This document shows, one piece after another, positions 8,130-18,194 of a stretch of DNA of 35,108 nucleotides (positions within the stretch are counted from its first letter, which is position 1; every line of letters starts with the position of its first letter). This DNA comes from Candidatus Endobugula sp. (GTDB lineage: Bacteria; Pseudomonadota; Gammaproteobacteria; Pseudomonadales; Cellvibrionaceae): contig JAHDEM010000015.1 in assembly GCA_020628895.1 (NCBI GenBank), positions 18,966-54,073 of the forward strand. The letters run 5' to 3'. Below the pieces are notes generated by a model that had not been told where the DNA came from, made no database searches, and saw only the letters and a list, made by a program, of their open reading frames with translations. The translations under genes and the position numbers were made by a program.

Positions 8130-8984
8130 ATGCGCGCCCTAGCTGAATTTATTATGCGTGGGCGTTTACAAGCGGGTACGATAGCAATATTTGGATACGT
8201 GATTCCTCTGCTAACGCCAGCCGCTGTAGCGCTAGTCACTTTGCGCAAAGGTGCTGTTGAAGGCACATTAGTATTGTTGTTGGGGTTGTTGCCAGCAATT
8301 TTATCGTTGGTATTTGGTGACGATAGTTCTGTTGTTGTGTGGATTACCTTGCTGTCGTTGGTTGTCGTTTATATTCCGGCGTTAGTATTGAGGTCCACTA
8401 TCTCGCTGCCTCTAATGATTGTAGTGGCAATTGCAACCTCCTGTTTGGTGTCTGGCTCTGTATTGTTGTTTGCTTCAGAGGCAGTAGATATTGTTGTTGA
8501 GTCGTTTAAGTCTCAATTAACGGCTGCATCAGTGGAATCACCCGATGCAGAACAGGTTGTATTTAGTAGTTTGTTATCCAAGGCGGGAATATCAGGTGTT
8601 ATAGCCTATATCTTCGCATTTAACAGTATCACAGGTGTGCTGTTTGGGCGTTGGTTACAATCATTGTTGTACAACCCTGGTGGGTTTAGAGATGAGTTTT
8701 ATGCGCTTCGTTTGGGCGTTATGGCATCGGTTATTTGTTTCCTAGGATGTGTATTTTTACGTTATCTTGGAGATGAGTATTGGTGGTGGTCTAACCTATT
8801 GGCCATGCCATTGTTGTTGGTTGCTATAGCGATTGCTCATCAGTTCGCCAATACAAAAGGCTTGGCAACACCGTGGCTAGTTTTGTTTTATTTGATGGTG
8901 TTCATGTTTATGCCAATAGTGATGTTTATTGGGTTTGTGGATGCTTGGGTTAATATTCGTGGTCGCTTGCACAAAGCAAGGTGA
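8130..8984 (+). CDS. Conserved polytopic inner-membrane protein between rpsR and rplI (YybS/DUF2232-like)
   Basis: A 284-residue protein with about eight hydrophobic segments, for example IAIFGYVIPLLTPAAVAL, GTLVLLLGLLPAILSLVF and LVLFYLMVFMFMPIVMFIGF, and few charged loops. It starts 6 nt after rpsR and ends 35 nt before rplI, so it is part of the ribosomal protein operon. A membrane gene sits at the same place in Pseudomonas, and YybS of Bacillus also lies near rplI; from this and the overall look I suggest the DUF2232/YybS group. Function is unknown: no catalytic motif and no classic transporter signature seen. The C-terminus is short and cytoplasmic-looking (RGRLHKAR). Confidence 0.75.
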   Translation: MRALAEFIMRGRLQAGTIAIFGYVIPLLTPAAVALVTLRKGAVEGTLVLLLGLLPAILSLVFGDDSSVVVWITLLSLVVVYIPALVLRSTISLPLMIVVAIATSCLVSGSVLLFASEAVDIVVESFKSQLTAASVESPDAEQVVFSSLLSKAGISGVIAYIFAFNSITGVLFGRWLQSLLYNPGGFRDEFYALRLGVMASVICFLGCVFLRYLGDEYWWWSNLLAMPLLLVAIAIAHQFANTKGLATPWLVLFYLMVFMFMPIVMFIGFVDAWVNIRGRLHKAR

Positions 8985-9019
8985 TTGCATTTAAAGATTA
9001 AATTAAAGAGGATTGCGAG

Positions 9020-9466
9020 ATGGAAGTTATTCTACTCGAGAAAGTCGGTAAATTAGGTGGTATTGGTGATAAGGTAGCGGTAAAAGCTGGCTTTGGACGT
9101 AATTACCTAATCCCTCAAGGTAAAGCGCTGGCTGCAACAGCGTCAAACTTGGTTGAATTTGAAGCTCGTAGAGCTGAACTAGAAGCTGCAGCGGCTGAAA
9201 GTAAAGCATCTGCTCAGGCTCGTGCTGATCAGTTAGCTTCTGTTGCTGTTACTATCGAAGCTAACGCTGGTGAAGAAGGCAAGCTATTCGGTTCAATTGG
9301 TACGCGTGACTTGGCTGATGCAATTACTAGTGCTGGTGTCGAAGTATCTAAGTCAGAAGTTCGTTTGCCGGAAGGTGCGTTGCGTGAAGTCGGTGAATAC
9401 GATGTTGATATTCAAGTGCATAGCGACATTACTCAAGTAGTAAAAGTATCTATTGTTGCTGAGTAA
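9020..9466 (+). CDS. rplI: 50S ribosomal protein L9
   Basis: A 148-residue L9 of standard length. The N-terminal 23S-binding domain is unmistakable ([17 protein letters not shown], then [16 protein letters not shown]), followed by the long connecting helix (residues about 41-75, Ala/Glu-rich) and the C-terminal domain ([26 protein letters not shown]). L9 binds domain V of 23S rRNA near the L1 stalk and helps reading-frame maintenance. AGAGGA precedes the ATG. It is the last gene before a strong terminator. Confidence 0.97.
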   Translation: MEVILLEKVGKLGGIGDKVAVKAGFGRNYLIPQGKALAATASNLVEFEARRAELEAAAAESKASAQARADQLASVAVTIEANAGEEGKLFGSIGTRDLADAITSAGVEVSKSEVRLPEGALREVGEYDVDIQVHSDITQVVKVSIVAE

Positions 9467-9518
9467 CGGATAGTTATTTACATTAGGGGTATTTCTCTGA
9501 TGTAAAGAAAGTGTAAAG

Positions 9519-9553
9519 AGGCATTGCTAGATCATCTAGTGATGCCTTTTTTG
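9519..9553 (+). terminator. Rho-independent terminator after rplI
   Basis: Stem AGGCAT-TG-CTAGAT / ATCTAG-TG-ATGCCT followed by TTTTTT. A second hairpin just upstream (9479-9504, TACATTAG/CTGATGTA, 8 bp with one G-U pair) has no T-run and may protect the 3' end. dnaB therefore probably has its own promoter in 9554-9618. Confidence 0.9.
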
Positions 9554-9618
9554 TTTGTGCTCGCTGATGTATCATCGAGTTTTTTGCCGCCATACAAAAT
9601 AATAGTGTGTAGTGTTAT

Positions 9619-11028
9619 ATGTATCCTCAGGACATGTTAGCCATTGATGAAATGCCGCAGACTGAATATGAGTCTGTTGCCTCCTCTGTTCAGCCATTGC
9701 CGCATTCACCCGAAGCAGAGCAGGCTGTTCTAGGTGGCTTGATGTTGGCTAATCAGTTTTACGATGCTGTGGCTGAAGTCCTTAAAAATGGTGATTTTTT
9801 TAAGCCATCTCACTCACAGATATTTGCCGCTATTGCTCGTCTTGCTGAGGCTGATCAGCCCTTTGATATTGTCACATTAGCAGAAGAGCTTTCTCGTCAT
9901 GATGAGCTCGAGACCATAGGTGGTATGGGATACCTTTCCGATATCGCGAAAAATACCCCAAGTGCAGCTAATATTGCTGCTTATGCGCAAATTGTAAGAG
10001 AGCATGCCACGATTAGGCAGCTTATCAGTGTCGCCAATGAAATATCCCGCTTAGGCTATGACTCTGCAGGACTAGATGCTACGGACCTGTTGCAGTTGGC
10101 TGAGAAGCGAGTGCTGGAAATTGCAGAAGGGCGGCCTAAAGAGGGTGGCCTAGAAGCCATGGAGGGGCTGTTAAAAAATACAGTCGAGCGCATCGATGCC
10201 CTGTTTCGCTCTAAAAGCGATATTACGGGCTTAGCCAGTGGTCTTACCGATTTGGATCAGCGTACGGCTGGTTGGCAAAATGGAGAACTCATTATTTTGG
10301 CTGCTCGTCCTTCGATGGGGAAAACAGCTCTCGCGTTGAATTTTGTTGAATCTGCTATTTTTACCCAAAAAAAGCCCGTACTAGTTTTTAGTATGGAGAT
10401 GCCTTCTGAGTCGTTAATCATGAGAATGATTTCATCGGTTGGGCGTATCGATCAGGGGAAAATTCGTAATGGGCAGCTAACAGAAGAAGATTGGCCCAAG
10501 TTATCCTCTGCAGTGCAAAAGATGAAAGGGGCTCCTCTATTTATTGACGATACTGGTGGGCTGACTCCGCAAGATATGCGTGCACGTATTCGCCGGACGG
10601 CTCGTGAGCACGGTGATCCAGGGCTGATTATGGTGGATTATTTACAGCTCATGCAGATAGCAGGTTCCAGTGAAGGGCGTACACAAGAGATATCAGAAAT
10701 ATCTCGGTCATTGAAAGGTTTGGCCAAAGAGTATAATTGTCCGGTTATTGCTTTGTCGCAGCTCAACCGAGGTGTGGAACAGCGACCAAACAAGCGGCCG
10801 ATGAATTCAGATCTTCGTGAATCAGGTGCCATTGAGCAGGATGCGGATGTGATTTTATTTATCTATCGTGATGATTATTACAACGAAGATAGTCCCGATA
10901 AAGGAATCGCCGAATTAATTATTGGCAAGCAGCGTAATGGCGAGATAGGCACTTGTAGGGCGGCGTTTGTAGGCAAGTACACGCGCTTCGAAAATTTAGC
11001 ACCGGACTACATGGCTGCAGAGTATTGA
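9619..11028 (+). CDS. dnaB: Replicative DNA helicase DnaB
   Basis: A 469-residue hexameric 5'-3' helicase of the replication fork. The N-terminal helical domain begins with PHSPEAEQAVLGGLM (residue ~28); the RecA-like domain carries Walker A (ARPSMGKTA, ~230-238), Walker B (LIMVDYLQLM, ~336), the LSQLNRGVEQR loop and the C-terminal KQRNGEIG arginine-finger region. No intein or insertion interrupts it. The ATG at 9619 lacks a clear Shine-Dalgarno sequence; ATGs at 9634 and 9652 are possible but would shorten the leader before PHS compared with Pseudomonas DnaB. Its place after rplI is the common proteobacterial order. Confidence 0.96.
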   Translation: MYPQDMLAIDEMPQTEYESVASSVQPLPHSPEAEQAVLGGLMLANQFYDAVAEVLKNGDFFKPSHSQIFAAIARLAEADQPFDIVTLAEELSRHDELETIGGMGYLSDIAKNTPSAANIAAYAQIVREHATIRQLISVANEISRLGYDSAGLDATDLLQLAEKRVLEIAEGRPKEGGLEAMEGLLKNTVERIDALFRSKSDITGLASGLTDLDQRTAGWQNGELIILAARPSMGKTALALNFVESAIFTQKKPVLVFSMEMPSESLIMRMISSVGRIDQGKIRNGQLTEEDWPKLSSAVQKMKGAPLFIDDTGGLTPQDMRARIRRTAREHGDPGLIMVDYLQLMQIAGSSEGRTQEISEISRSLKGLAKEYNCPVIALSQLNRGVEQRPNKRPMNSDLRESGAIEQDADVILFIYRDDYYNEDSPDKGIAELIIGKQRNGEIGTCRAAFVGKYTRFENLAPDYMAAEY

Positions 11029-11042
11029 GCAACGGTTGCGGC

Positions 11043-13250
11043 TTACTTTCTTTTCTTACCCTTCGTTTTATTTGTCGTCTTATTAGTACGATTATCCCAC
11101 TGTCCTCCGCGAGCTTTTTGAAAGTTTTGCTTTCCTTTTCTTAAGCTATTTCTTGAACTGGTGTTGTTTGATGGAACAAGGTGCTGTGGCCCATCGCCAA
11201 TTAAATCTGTGCGTTTCATATCTTGCAGCGAGGCTCGAATATCGTCCCAGTTTTTGGGGTCGTGATATCGTAAGTAGGCCTTGTGTAAACGACGCTGCTT
11301 TAAATTGCGTGCAGTGAACATCTTTCTACTTTTGTAGCTCAGTTTTTTTAGCGGGTTACGACCACTATGGTACATCGCTGTAGCCAGTGCCATCGGTGAT
11401 GGGTAGAAAGTTTGTACTTGGTCTGCCCGAAATTTATTTTTCTTTAGCCATAAGGCAAGGTTTAGCATGTCTTCATCTTCGCAGCCGGGATGCGCAGCAA
11501 TAAAGTAGGGAATAAGGTATTGCTTTTTTCCTGCTTCTTTTGAATATTTTTCAAAAAGTTTTTTGAAGGTGTCGTACGATCCCATACCTGGCTTCATCAT
11601 CATCGACAACGTCTTATCTTCGGTATGTTCCGGTGCAATTTTTAGATATCCGCCCACATGGTGTGTGACGAGTTCTTTGACATATTCGGGATCTTCGATA
11701 GCGAGATCGTAACGCAGGCCTGATGCAATGGAGATGCGTTTAATGCCTGGGATTTTTCGTGCTCGGCGATATAGATTCGTTGTCCGGCTATGGTCGGTAA
11801 TAAGGTTTTTGCAAATGCTTGGGTAAACGCAAGAGAGCCTGCGGCAGTTGGCTTGAATTTTGTCGTCTTTACAATTTAAAAAGTACATGTTGGCTGTTGG
11901 GCCACCAAGGTCGGAAATAGAGCCTGTAAAGCCGGGTACCTGATCACGAATTTTTTCTATCTCGCGTAATACCGATTCTTCTGATCGGCTCTGAATAATG
12001 CGCCCTTCATGTTCGGTAATCGAGCAAAATGTACAGCCGCCAAAGCAACCGCGCATAATGTTGACCGAAGTGTTAATCATGGCGTATGCAGGGATATTGG
12101 CATCGCCATAACTGGGATGTGGTCTTCGTTGGAAGGGTAAGTCGAATACGCCATCCATTTCTTCAGTCTTTAATGGTATGGGCGGTGGGTTAACCCATAT
12201 TTCACGGTTGCCGTGTTTTTGTACTAGCGGGCGTGCATTGTGTGGGTTAGCTTCTTGGTGTAAAACCCTAGAGGCATGGGCATAAAGTGCGGAGTCAGCC
12301 CTTACTTTTTCGAACGAAGGTAAACGAATATAGGTTTTATCATCGTTTAAATCCACTTTGCGATGTAGCGGCATAGGAACGATGCGAATAGGTTCCGCGG
12401 TTGTGTTATCCGATTGTTCTGGTGTGATGCCTAGCTTTTCTTCTGTTGATTTTACATCGCAAGTACTCGGTGACTGATCGTATTCATAAGGGTTGGGTAG
12501 CTTATCTATATTCCCTGGCCAATCAATACGGGTTGAGTCAATCTCATCCCATCCAGTTGGTAAGGACTTACGTACGATGGTTGTACCTCTAATATCCGTT
12601 ATTTCTGTAATGGATCTACCATGAGATAATTGATGAGCAATTTCGGCGATGGCTCGCTCAGCATTGCCGTAAAGTAAAATATCGGCGGTAGAGTCAATCA
12701 ATACTGAGCGGCGAACTTCGTTGCTCCAATAATCGTACTGGGCAATGCGTCTTAAGCTGGCTTCGATCCCTCCTATCACAACAGGAACCGAGCGATAGGC
12801 TTCTTTGCACCGTTGGCTGTAAACGGTAACTGCTCTATCGGGGCGTTTACCCGCTGCTGCATCAGGGGTGTAAGCATCATCGTTACGGACTTTAAGATCG
12901 GCAGTGTACTTGTTGATCATCGAATCCATATTGCCTGCGGTGACTCCAAAGAATAAATTTGGCTCACCTAGTTGTTTAAAGTCTTCGGCGCTTTTCCAAT
13001 CAGGTTGCGCGATAATGCCCACTCTAAACCCTTGCGATTCTAAAAAACGCCCGATAACAGCCATCCCGAAGCTAGGGTGGTCAACGTAAGCATCTCCAGT
13101 CACAATAATAATATCGCAGCTATCCCAGCCCAGTTCATCCATTTCGGCTCGGCTCATGGGCAAATAGGGAGCTGCTCCAAAACATTCTGCCCAGTATTTG
13201 GGGTATTGGAAAAGATGGGGCGCTGTGGCTAAACCAGTTTTAGGTTGCAT
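11043..13250 (-). CDS. ygiQ: YgiQ family radical SAM protein
   Basis: A 735-residue protein nearly full-length against E. coli YgiQ. The N-terminus has the family hallmark [16 protein letters not shown], then [16 protein letters not shown] (B12-binding-like region). The radical SAM cysteines are C402, C406 and C409 in [10 protein letters not shown], a CX3CX2C motif. [11 protein letters not shown] and [14 protein letters not shown] belong to the core, and the C-terminus is a Lys/Arg/Asn-rich tail. The reaction is not known; the family is often listed as a MiaB-like or B12-type radical SAM enzyme. It lies 75 nt downstream of the FAH-fold gene on the same strand, is convergent with dnaB, and only 14 nt separate the two stops. 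Confidence 0.95.
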   Translation of the reverse strand: MQPKTGLATAPHLFQYPKYWAECFGAAPYLPMSRAEMDELGWDSCDIIIVTGDAYVDHPSFGMAVIGRFLESQGFRVGIIAQPDWKSAEDFKQLGEPNLFFGVTAGNMDSMINKYTADLKVRNDDAYTPDAAAGKRPDRAVTVYSQRCKEAYRSVPVVIGGIEASLRRIAQYDYWSNEVRRSVLIDSTADILLYGNAERAIAEIAHQLSHGRSITEITDIRGTTIVRKSLPTGWDEIDSTRIDWPGNIDKLPNPYEYDQSPSTCDVKSTEEKLGITPEQSDNTTAEPIRIVPMPLHRKVDLNDDKTYIRLPSFEKVRADSALYAHASRVLHQEANPHNARPLVQKHGNREIWVNPPPIPLKTEEMDGVFDLPFQRRPHPSYGDANIPAYAMINTSVNIMRGCFGGCTFCSITEHEGRIIQSRSEESVLREIEKIRDQVPGFTGSISDLGGPTANMYFLNCKDDKIQANCRRLSCVYPSICKNLITDHSRTTNLYRRARKIPGIKRISIASGLRYDLAIEDPEYVKELVTHHVGGYLKIAPEHTEDKTLSMMMKPGMGSYDTFKKLFEKYSKEAGKKQYLIPYFIAAHPGCEDEDMLNLALWLKKNKFRADQVQTFYPSPMALATAMYHSGRNPLKKLSYKSRKMFTARNLKQRRLHKAYLRYHDPKNWDDIRASLQDMKRTDLIGDGPQHLVPSNNTSSRNSLRKGKQNFQKARGGQWDNRTNKTTNKTKGKKRK

Positions 13251-13325
13251 AATACTGTTCTTGGATGAGTCTATTAATAAGCAAAGAGACCTATTTTCTC
13301 ACACTTAATGTTGATAAGTAAGGTG

Positions 13326-14186
13326 TTAGCGCTTGGTGACGGTGTTTCTCACTACACCAACACCTTCTACCTCAACCTCTACAATATCTCCAGCACTCAT
13401 CGCGTGAGTGGTTCCTGGAGTGCCAGTAAAAATAAGGTCTCCAGGGTAGAGAGTGAAATATTGGCTGGCATAGCTCACAATTTCATCAACGGTAAATAGT
13501 AGGTTTTCGGTGCTTTCTGATTGGACGGTTTTGCCATTAATACGTGTTTCAACGAGAAGGTCATTGTAGTCGATATTCCGGGTAATCCATGGGGCTACAG
13601 GAGCAAAGCTATCAGCACCTTTGCCTCTAACCCATTGTAAATCTGATGCTTGCCAACTGCGTTCGGTCACATCGTTGCCTGCGGTTACGCCAAAAATATA
13701 GTCGTTTGCCTCTTCTGGACTCACATTGCTCGCTTGTTTGCCGATAACGACAACCAGCTCTCCCTCGTAATGTAGGTTATCCCCATTTGGGAATAACCAT
13801 ATCGGTGTGTTATGTGCAGTTAATGAACTAGGGACTTTTGAAAATAGCTTGGGGTATCGGCCCTTTACCGATCCATGGTGACTGCGATAATTCAATCCAA
13901 TAGCAAGAATTTTTGAAGGTTTAGTGGCTGGAAGTAGAGTCACATTATCGATGGATAGCGCGGTGTCGGTAATGATGTGTTTGGAAAAAAGATCCCCTTT
14001 GATCACATATAGCTGTTCATTTTTAAACAAGCCATAGGTGGGTTTATTATCGTGTAAGAAGTGCACATATCGCTCGATTGATGAGCTCTCATCTGCTAGT
14101 ACAATGGAGGACGCTACCATAGGGATTATGGATAGAATTGCCATGAAAGATTTTACATAGGGCGAAAGCGAAGCAATACAGGTCAT
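13326..14186 (-). CDS. Fumarylacetoacetate hydrolase-fold protein with an N-terminal signal peptide
   Basis: A 286-residue protein whose C-terminal ~200 residues are a FAH catalytic domain: ILAIGLNYRSH, the metal-binding EGELVVVIG glutamate, FGVTAGNDVTERSWQ, RGKGADSFAPVAPW, and LIFTGTPGTTHAMSAGD. Family members cleave C-C bonds or decarboxylate beta-diketo acids in aromatic breakdown, or act on oxaloacetate, in the cytoplasm. Here the first ~31 residues look like a signal peptide (Lys12, a hydrophobic run MAILSIIPMVASSIVLA, then DES), and the start is firm because AAGGA lies 6 nt before the ATG. Export to the periplasm would be unusual. Substrate unknown. Divergent from panC. Confidence 0.85.
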   Translation of the reverse strand: MTCIASLSPYVKSFMAILSIIPMVASSIVLADESSSIERYVHFLHDNKPTYGLFKNEQLYVIKGDLFSKHIITDTALSIDNVTLLPATKPSKILAIGLNYRSHHGSVKGRYPKLFSKVPSSLTAHNTPIWLFPNGDNLHYEGELVVVIGKQASNVSPEEANDYIFGVTAGNDVTERSWQASDLQWVRGKGADSFAPVAPWITRNIDYNDLLVETRINGKTVQSESTENLLFTVDEIVSYASQYFTLYPGDLIFTGTPGTTHAMSAGDIVEVEVEGVGVVRNTVTKR

Positions 14187-14342
14187 AGCGGTTCCTTTTT
14201 GTCTGAATAAACTCTTTTTACGCTGGATAAGACTCGATAGTTCTCCATAGTTAGTAATATAAAACTGTGCATTGACCTGTGCTTGAGTCTACCCTCTCGT
14301 CGGTGTATCATCGCCGCCCCTCTATTGAGTTGCTTATATATT

Positions 14343-15218
14343 ATGCAGGTTTTTCGTCATATTGAATCATTACGTGAGGCTCTAAAGGTTGAGCGCCAAT
14401 CTGGACAGTCTATAGGGTTTGTACCGACTATGGGCAACCTTCACCAAGGGCATTTGGCTTTGGTGAGTCAAGCAAAGGCGCATAGTGATGTAGTGGTTGC
14501 TAGTATTTTTGTTAATCGTTTGCAGTTTGGATTAAATGAAGATTGGGATCAGTACCCAAGAACCTTTAATGATGATTGTCAAAAATTGATCGATACCGGA
14601 TGTGATTATTTGTTCTTCCCTGAAGAGAAAGAAATCTATCCTAATGGTATGGATGGGCAAACACGAGTGATTGTGCCTTCAATGACCGATATGTTGTGCG
14701 GTGCGAGCCGCCCGGGGCATTTCGAGGGAGTCACTACGGTAGTGAGTAAGTTATTTAATATCGTTCAGCCTGATATTGCCGTGTTTGGTTTGAAAGATTA
14801 CCAGCAAATTGCGGTTATTCGTCGAATGGTGGCTGACCTTTGTATGCCTGTTACCGTTATGGCTGGTGATATTGTTCGTGAAAACGATGGTTTGGCTATG
14901 AGTTCGCGAAATAGTTTTATCAGCAAGGGTGAACGACCTTTCGCGAACCAGCTACATAAAACATTATGCTGGATTAAACAGCAGATCGAAGCCGGCAGTC
15001 AGGCGTATTTGTCTCTCGAGCAACAAGGTCAGGAGCAAATTGTGGAAGCTGGCTTTCGTGTGGATTATTTACAAGTATGTAGCAGTGATACCTTAACGCC
15101 CGCAGCACGGGACGATACTAACATTACCATTTTAGGGGCAATGTACACTCAATCTGCACGATTAATTGATAATGTATCTCTGGTATTAGAGGTGCCTATA
15201 CAGACAACTACTGTATAA
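14343..15218 (+). CDS. panC: Pantothenate synthetase
   Basis: A 291-residue enzyme joining pantoate and beta-alanine with ATP to give pantothenate, the coenzyme A precursor. Signatures: [10 protein letters not shown] (HxGH ATP site), [26 protein letters not shown] and the MSSRN loop (KMSKS-like). The usual VNP before LQF reads VNR, as in some beta-proteobacterial forms. The frame extends upstream to 14283, but homology begins at MQVFRHI (14343). No strong ribosome binding site is visible. It lies 44 nt before panD; panB is not beside them, so the pan operon is incomplete here. Confidence 0.96.
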   Translation: MQVFRHIESLREALKVERQSGQSIGFVPTMGNLHQGHLALVSQAKAHSDVVVASIFVNRLQFGLNEDWDQYPRTFNDDCQKLIDTGCDYLFFPEEKEIYPNGMDGQTRVIVPSMTDMLCGASRPGHFEGVTTVVSKLFNIVQPDIAVFGLKDYQQIAVIRRMVADLCMPVTVMAGDIVRENDGLAMSSRNSFISKGERPFANQLHKTLCWIKQQIEAGSQAYLSLEQQGQEQIVEAGFRVDYLQVCSSDTLTPAARDDTNITILGAMYTQSARLIDNVSLVLEVPIQTTTV

Positions 15219-15262
15219 TGTCTGTTAATTTTTACGTATTTAGATAGAAAAGATATAACGCT

Positions 15263-15643
15263 ATGTTAACAACAATGTTGAAAGGTAAGTTGCACATGGC
15301 TTGTGTAACACAAGCGGAATTGTGGTATGACGGTTCTTGTGCCATTGATGCCGATCTTGTGGCTTTAGCAGGATTTCGCGAGTTCGAGCAAATTGATATT
15401 TACAATGTGACTAATGGCGAGCGTTTCACGACCTATGTGATTTTGGCTGAAGCAGGTTCTGGTACGATTTCGTTAAATGGCGCTGCTGCTCGTAAAGTGC
15501 AGTTGGGTGATCGTATTATTATTGCTTCCTACGGGCAGTGTGAAGAAAACGAGCTGGATGAGTTTAAGCCACGTTTAGTTTATTTAAACGATGACAATAC
15601 TGTAGAAAGAACGGCGAATACTATTCCGGTTCAGAAAGATTAA
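15263..15643 (+). CDS. panD: Aspartate 1-decarboxylase precursor
   Basis: A 126-residue pyruvoyl enzyme that makes beta-alanine for panC. The self-cleavage site is in the standard place, Gly24-Ser25 in YDGSCAID; Ser25 becomes the pyruvoyl group. [12 protein letters not shown] and [12 protein letters not shown] are conserved, and the length is normal. The last 23 nt overlap the end of the convergent GGDEF-EAL gene, so antisense interference between the two 3' ends is possible. Maturation in gammaproteobacteria often needs PanZ, which is not in this window. Confidence 0.97.
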   Translation: MLTTMLKGKLHMACVTQAELWYDGSCAIDADLVALAGFREFEQIDIYNVTNGERFTTYVILAEAGSGTISLNGAAARKVQLGDRIIIASYGQCEENELDEFKPRLVYLNDDNTVERTANTIPVQKD

Positions 15644-17783
15644 TCGCCTCATTATCGCCAGTCTGATTATCAATAGCATGCGGTAGAATATTCTCAAAGC
15701 TGTTTTCTATCGCTGTTTCCCACCATTGTGTAATGTCGTCAAAATTCATCGGTTTTGCGATTAAATAACCCTGAATAATGTTGCAGCCATATTTTTTGGC
15801 TAGCGCCAATTGTGCCTGAGTTTCTATTCCCTCAACTAGACTTTCTACTTGAAGTGAAGAGGCAAGATGTATCATCGATTGAAAAAGAATTTTATCTTTT
15901 TCACTGTCTACTTCCGTGCAAGCAAATGACCTGTCTATTTTAATACGTTGAAAATTAGACTTTTGTAAGCTAGAGATAGATGAGTAACCAACACCAAAGT
16001 CATCAACATCCAAATTGATTCCATAACGATAAAGTCGACACAAGTTTTGTAAGATAAATTTATTATTATTGTCGATGGCAACGGTTTCTAATACTTCTAA
16101 CGCAATGCGTGAGCTATCGATGTTGTTTTCAGAAAGCTTGCGTACGATGTTGTCATAAAAATTAGGATTCGCCAGCTCCCTATGTGAAACATTAATAGAA
16201 ATACTCACTTGAGGAAAGCCCTGTTTATCCCAAGATTGTAATGCTGTAATAGCACTGTCTAAAATAGATGAGCCAATTTTTTCAATCAGTTCTGTTGAGC
16301 TAGCCTCTTCAATGAAGTAAGCAGGGCTTAAAATTCCTTTCTCTGGATGAACCCAGCGCGCCAGGGCCTCAAAGCCAACAATATTGTGAGAGTTAATACA
16401 GTATTGAGGCTGAAAAAATGGGATGATTTCGTTGTTGCTAACCCCTCTTTCCAGCTCTTTTAGGGTAAGGTCTTTGTTCTTAGCTTGATTTTTTAGTCCT
16501 TCAGTAATTTGTATATAACCATTTCTGCTAGTGCGTTTAGCCTCGTATAATGCCATATCTGCGTGTTTCATTAATACTTCTAACGAAGTTCCGTCATCAG
16601 GGTATTTTGCAACACCACAACTACCGTTCATGTTAACGATTTTATTGGAGAATTCTATAGGCTTGTTGATTGCTTTTATAAGCTGTTCAGCAAATACGTT
16701 TATTTCCTCCTTAGGGGCTTCATTAAAGTCAACAAGAACGATGAATTCATCTCCTCCAATACGAGCAATAAAATCCTCTTTGTTTAGTATTTTTTTAATC
16801 GATTCAGTAATGCAGACTAATATCTGGTCGCCCATGCTATGTCCGTAAAAATCATTCATATCCTTAAAATTATCTAGATCTATATGAAATAAATACAAAC
16901 TATTTTTTGAATGATTAATTAGGTTAGAAAATTCTTTATCTAAAAAACGTCTATTAGCAATACCCGTTAATGGGTCGTGGTTGGCAATATAAGCAATATC
17001 TTCGTTCGTCTTTTTAAGTTCAATGAGCTTATCTTTAAATAAGTTTGTTGTTCTAGCAATATCTCCAATATCACCGCGTATGTCGGTAAACGGTATTTCG
17101 ATGTTAGTTTGACCAGTATTTAATTGATTCATTGAAGAAACTAATGCAATTAGATTGTCAATGATTCTCTTGGAATAATAAAATGTCCATAACACACTGA
17201 AAATAAAAATTAATAGTGTTATTAATAGAGTACCTTTAGACAATATTTCATATGTTTTTTCTTGCTTTTGAGTGGTATAGATTAATGAGTACCCTATTAA
17301 AGAAAATAATTCTGTTAGTTTTTCTTCAATGATGTATGTTTGTTGTTTTAATAAATTTCTCTCAGTTGCTTCAATGAATTCCTCTGATGTTAAATGTTGG
17401 AATGAACTTTCTAGCCATTGTTCGATGAGTAGATTTAGTTCGTCAGCAATAGTTTCACCTTTTTTTCGTGTTTCTTCGTCAATATTTTCTGATAAGTAAA
17501 GTAAAGAAAGTAGATGATTTAGTTGTGATTCATAATTTCTGAACTCTTCTATCTCATCATAATGATTGTGCTCTATATTAGTGTGATGATTATCAACTAA
17601 AAATTTTAATCTGAAAAATGCTTTTTGTGTATCAACAGCAAGGTTAGAATTTTCAATAGTCTGAGTAATAATAATCGTGTTTTGCTTATTAAAATGAATA
17701 GCCGAAAAGGATACCACGGCAATAGCAATGATTCCTGCTAACGCTGCAAAAATAGGCGCAATGACTAATTGTTTGATATTCAT
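15621..17783 (-). CDS. Membrane-bound GGDEF-EAL protein (cyclic di-GMP enzyme)
   Basis: A 720-residue protein: transmembrane helix (~8-30), a helical periplasmic sensor region (~31-180), second helix (~183-203), a HAMP-like linker (~204-260), a GGDEF domain (~265-430) and an EAL domain (~445-700). GGDEF is intact at 343-347. The inhibitory I-site RxxD reads NKED (334-337), so product inhibition is probably absent. EAL (472-474, FEALARW) and the metal and catalytic residues [21 protein letters not shown] and EGIETQAQ are present, so phosphodiesterase activity is likely. Which activity dominates cannot be told. The sequence is AT-richer than its neighbours. It is monocistronic, and its stop overlaps panD. 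Confidence 0.94.
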   Translation of the reverse strand: MNIKQLVIAPIFAALAGIIAIAVVSFSAIHFNKQNTIIITQTIENSNLAVDTQKAFFRLKFLVDNHHTNIEHNHYDEIEEFRNYESQLNHLLSLLYLSENIDEETRKKGETIADELNLLIEQWLESSFQHLTSEEFIEATERNLLKQQTYIIEEKLTELFSLIGYSLIYTTQKQEKTYEILSKGTLLITLLIFIFSVLWTFYYSKRIIDNLIALVSSMNQLNTGQTNIEIPFTDIRGDIGDIARTTNLFKDKLIELKKTNEDIAYIANHDPLTGIANRRFLDKEFSNLINHSKNSLYLFHIDLDNFKDMNDFYGHSMGDQILVCITESIKKILNKEDFIARIGGDEFIVLVDFNEAPKEEINVFAEQLIKAINKPIEFSNKIVNMNGSCGVAKYPDDGTSLEVLMKHADMALYEAKRTSRNGYIQITEGLKNQAKNKDLTLKELERGVSNNEIIPFFQPQYCINSHNIVGFEALARWVHPEKGILSPAYFIEEASSTELIEKIGSSILDSAITALQSWDKQGFPQVSISINVSHRELANPNFYDNIVRKLSENNIDSSRIALEVLETVAIDNNNKFILQNLCRLYRYGINLDVDDFGVGYSSISSLQKSNFQRIKIDRSFACTEVDSEKDKILFQSMIHLASSLQVESLVEGIETQAQLALAKKYGCNIIQGYLIAKPMNFDDITQWWETAIENSFENILPHAIDNQTGDNEAINLSEPE

Positions 17784-18194
17784 TGTCTGTCTTATGAATT
17801 CTAAGCAAAAAAACGGGTTATTTTTGGCGCCAATATTAAAGCGGTAGCGACTAATAAAGCATAGTTCAGATCCTATTTTATCGCTAATTATTATTAGCTT
17901 ATGTGAAGTATATGGTGAGTTTTTAGCGAAATATAAGCGTCAATGGTGAGTGTCATAAAAGGTTATTTTTAATGACACTTTTTTGTGATATTTTTTCTCG
18001 GATCATTTTTTGTTTTGCTAATTTATACTATTTAGTTATTAATAAGTACTAAATCATAAACAAATGATGATTCTCTATTGAGATATTTCCCGGTTCTTAG
18101 TAGTCTAGATTGTGTTACGGTTTTATACCCTACCGCGCCCTGTAAAGAGACATTGGTGTTACCCCTTAATTGTAATCATTGAGAAGGAATTGTT
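17784..18194. other. 411-bp AT-rich intergenic region between GGDEF-EAL and acs
   Basis: Both genes point away from this region. It contains an intrinsic-terminator-like hairpin on the plus strand (17949-17984) and the acs ribosome binding site (GAAGGA, about 18181-18186). No promoter with a convincing -35/-10 pair, no sigma-54 box and no clear CRP site was found for acs. No credible reading frame was seen. Confidence 0.6.
17949..17984 (+). terminator. Orphan intrinsic terminator upstream of acs
   Basis: AGTGTCAT (17949-17956) pairs with ATGACACT (17972-17979), the stem can continue with AAAA/TTTT, and six T follow directly. No plus-strand gene lies just upstream, so it may end a short RNA starting around 17800-17900 or attenuate a long acs leader. 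Confidence 0.55.

Noticed and set aside
14283-14342. Longer panC start at 14283
   Set aside because: PanC homology begins at MQVFRHI; the upstream part has no ribosome binding site and lies in the divergent promoter region.
17784-18194. CRP or sigma-54 site for acs
   Set aside because: No TGTGA-N6-TCACA or TGGC-N8-TTGC match could be found; only partial strings.
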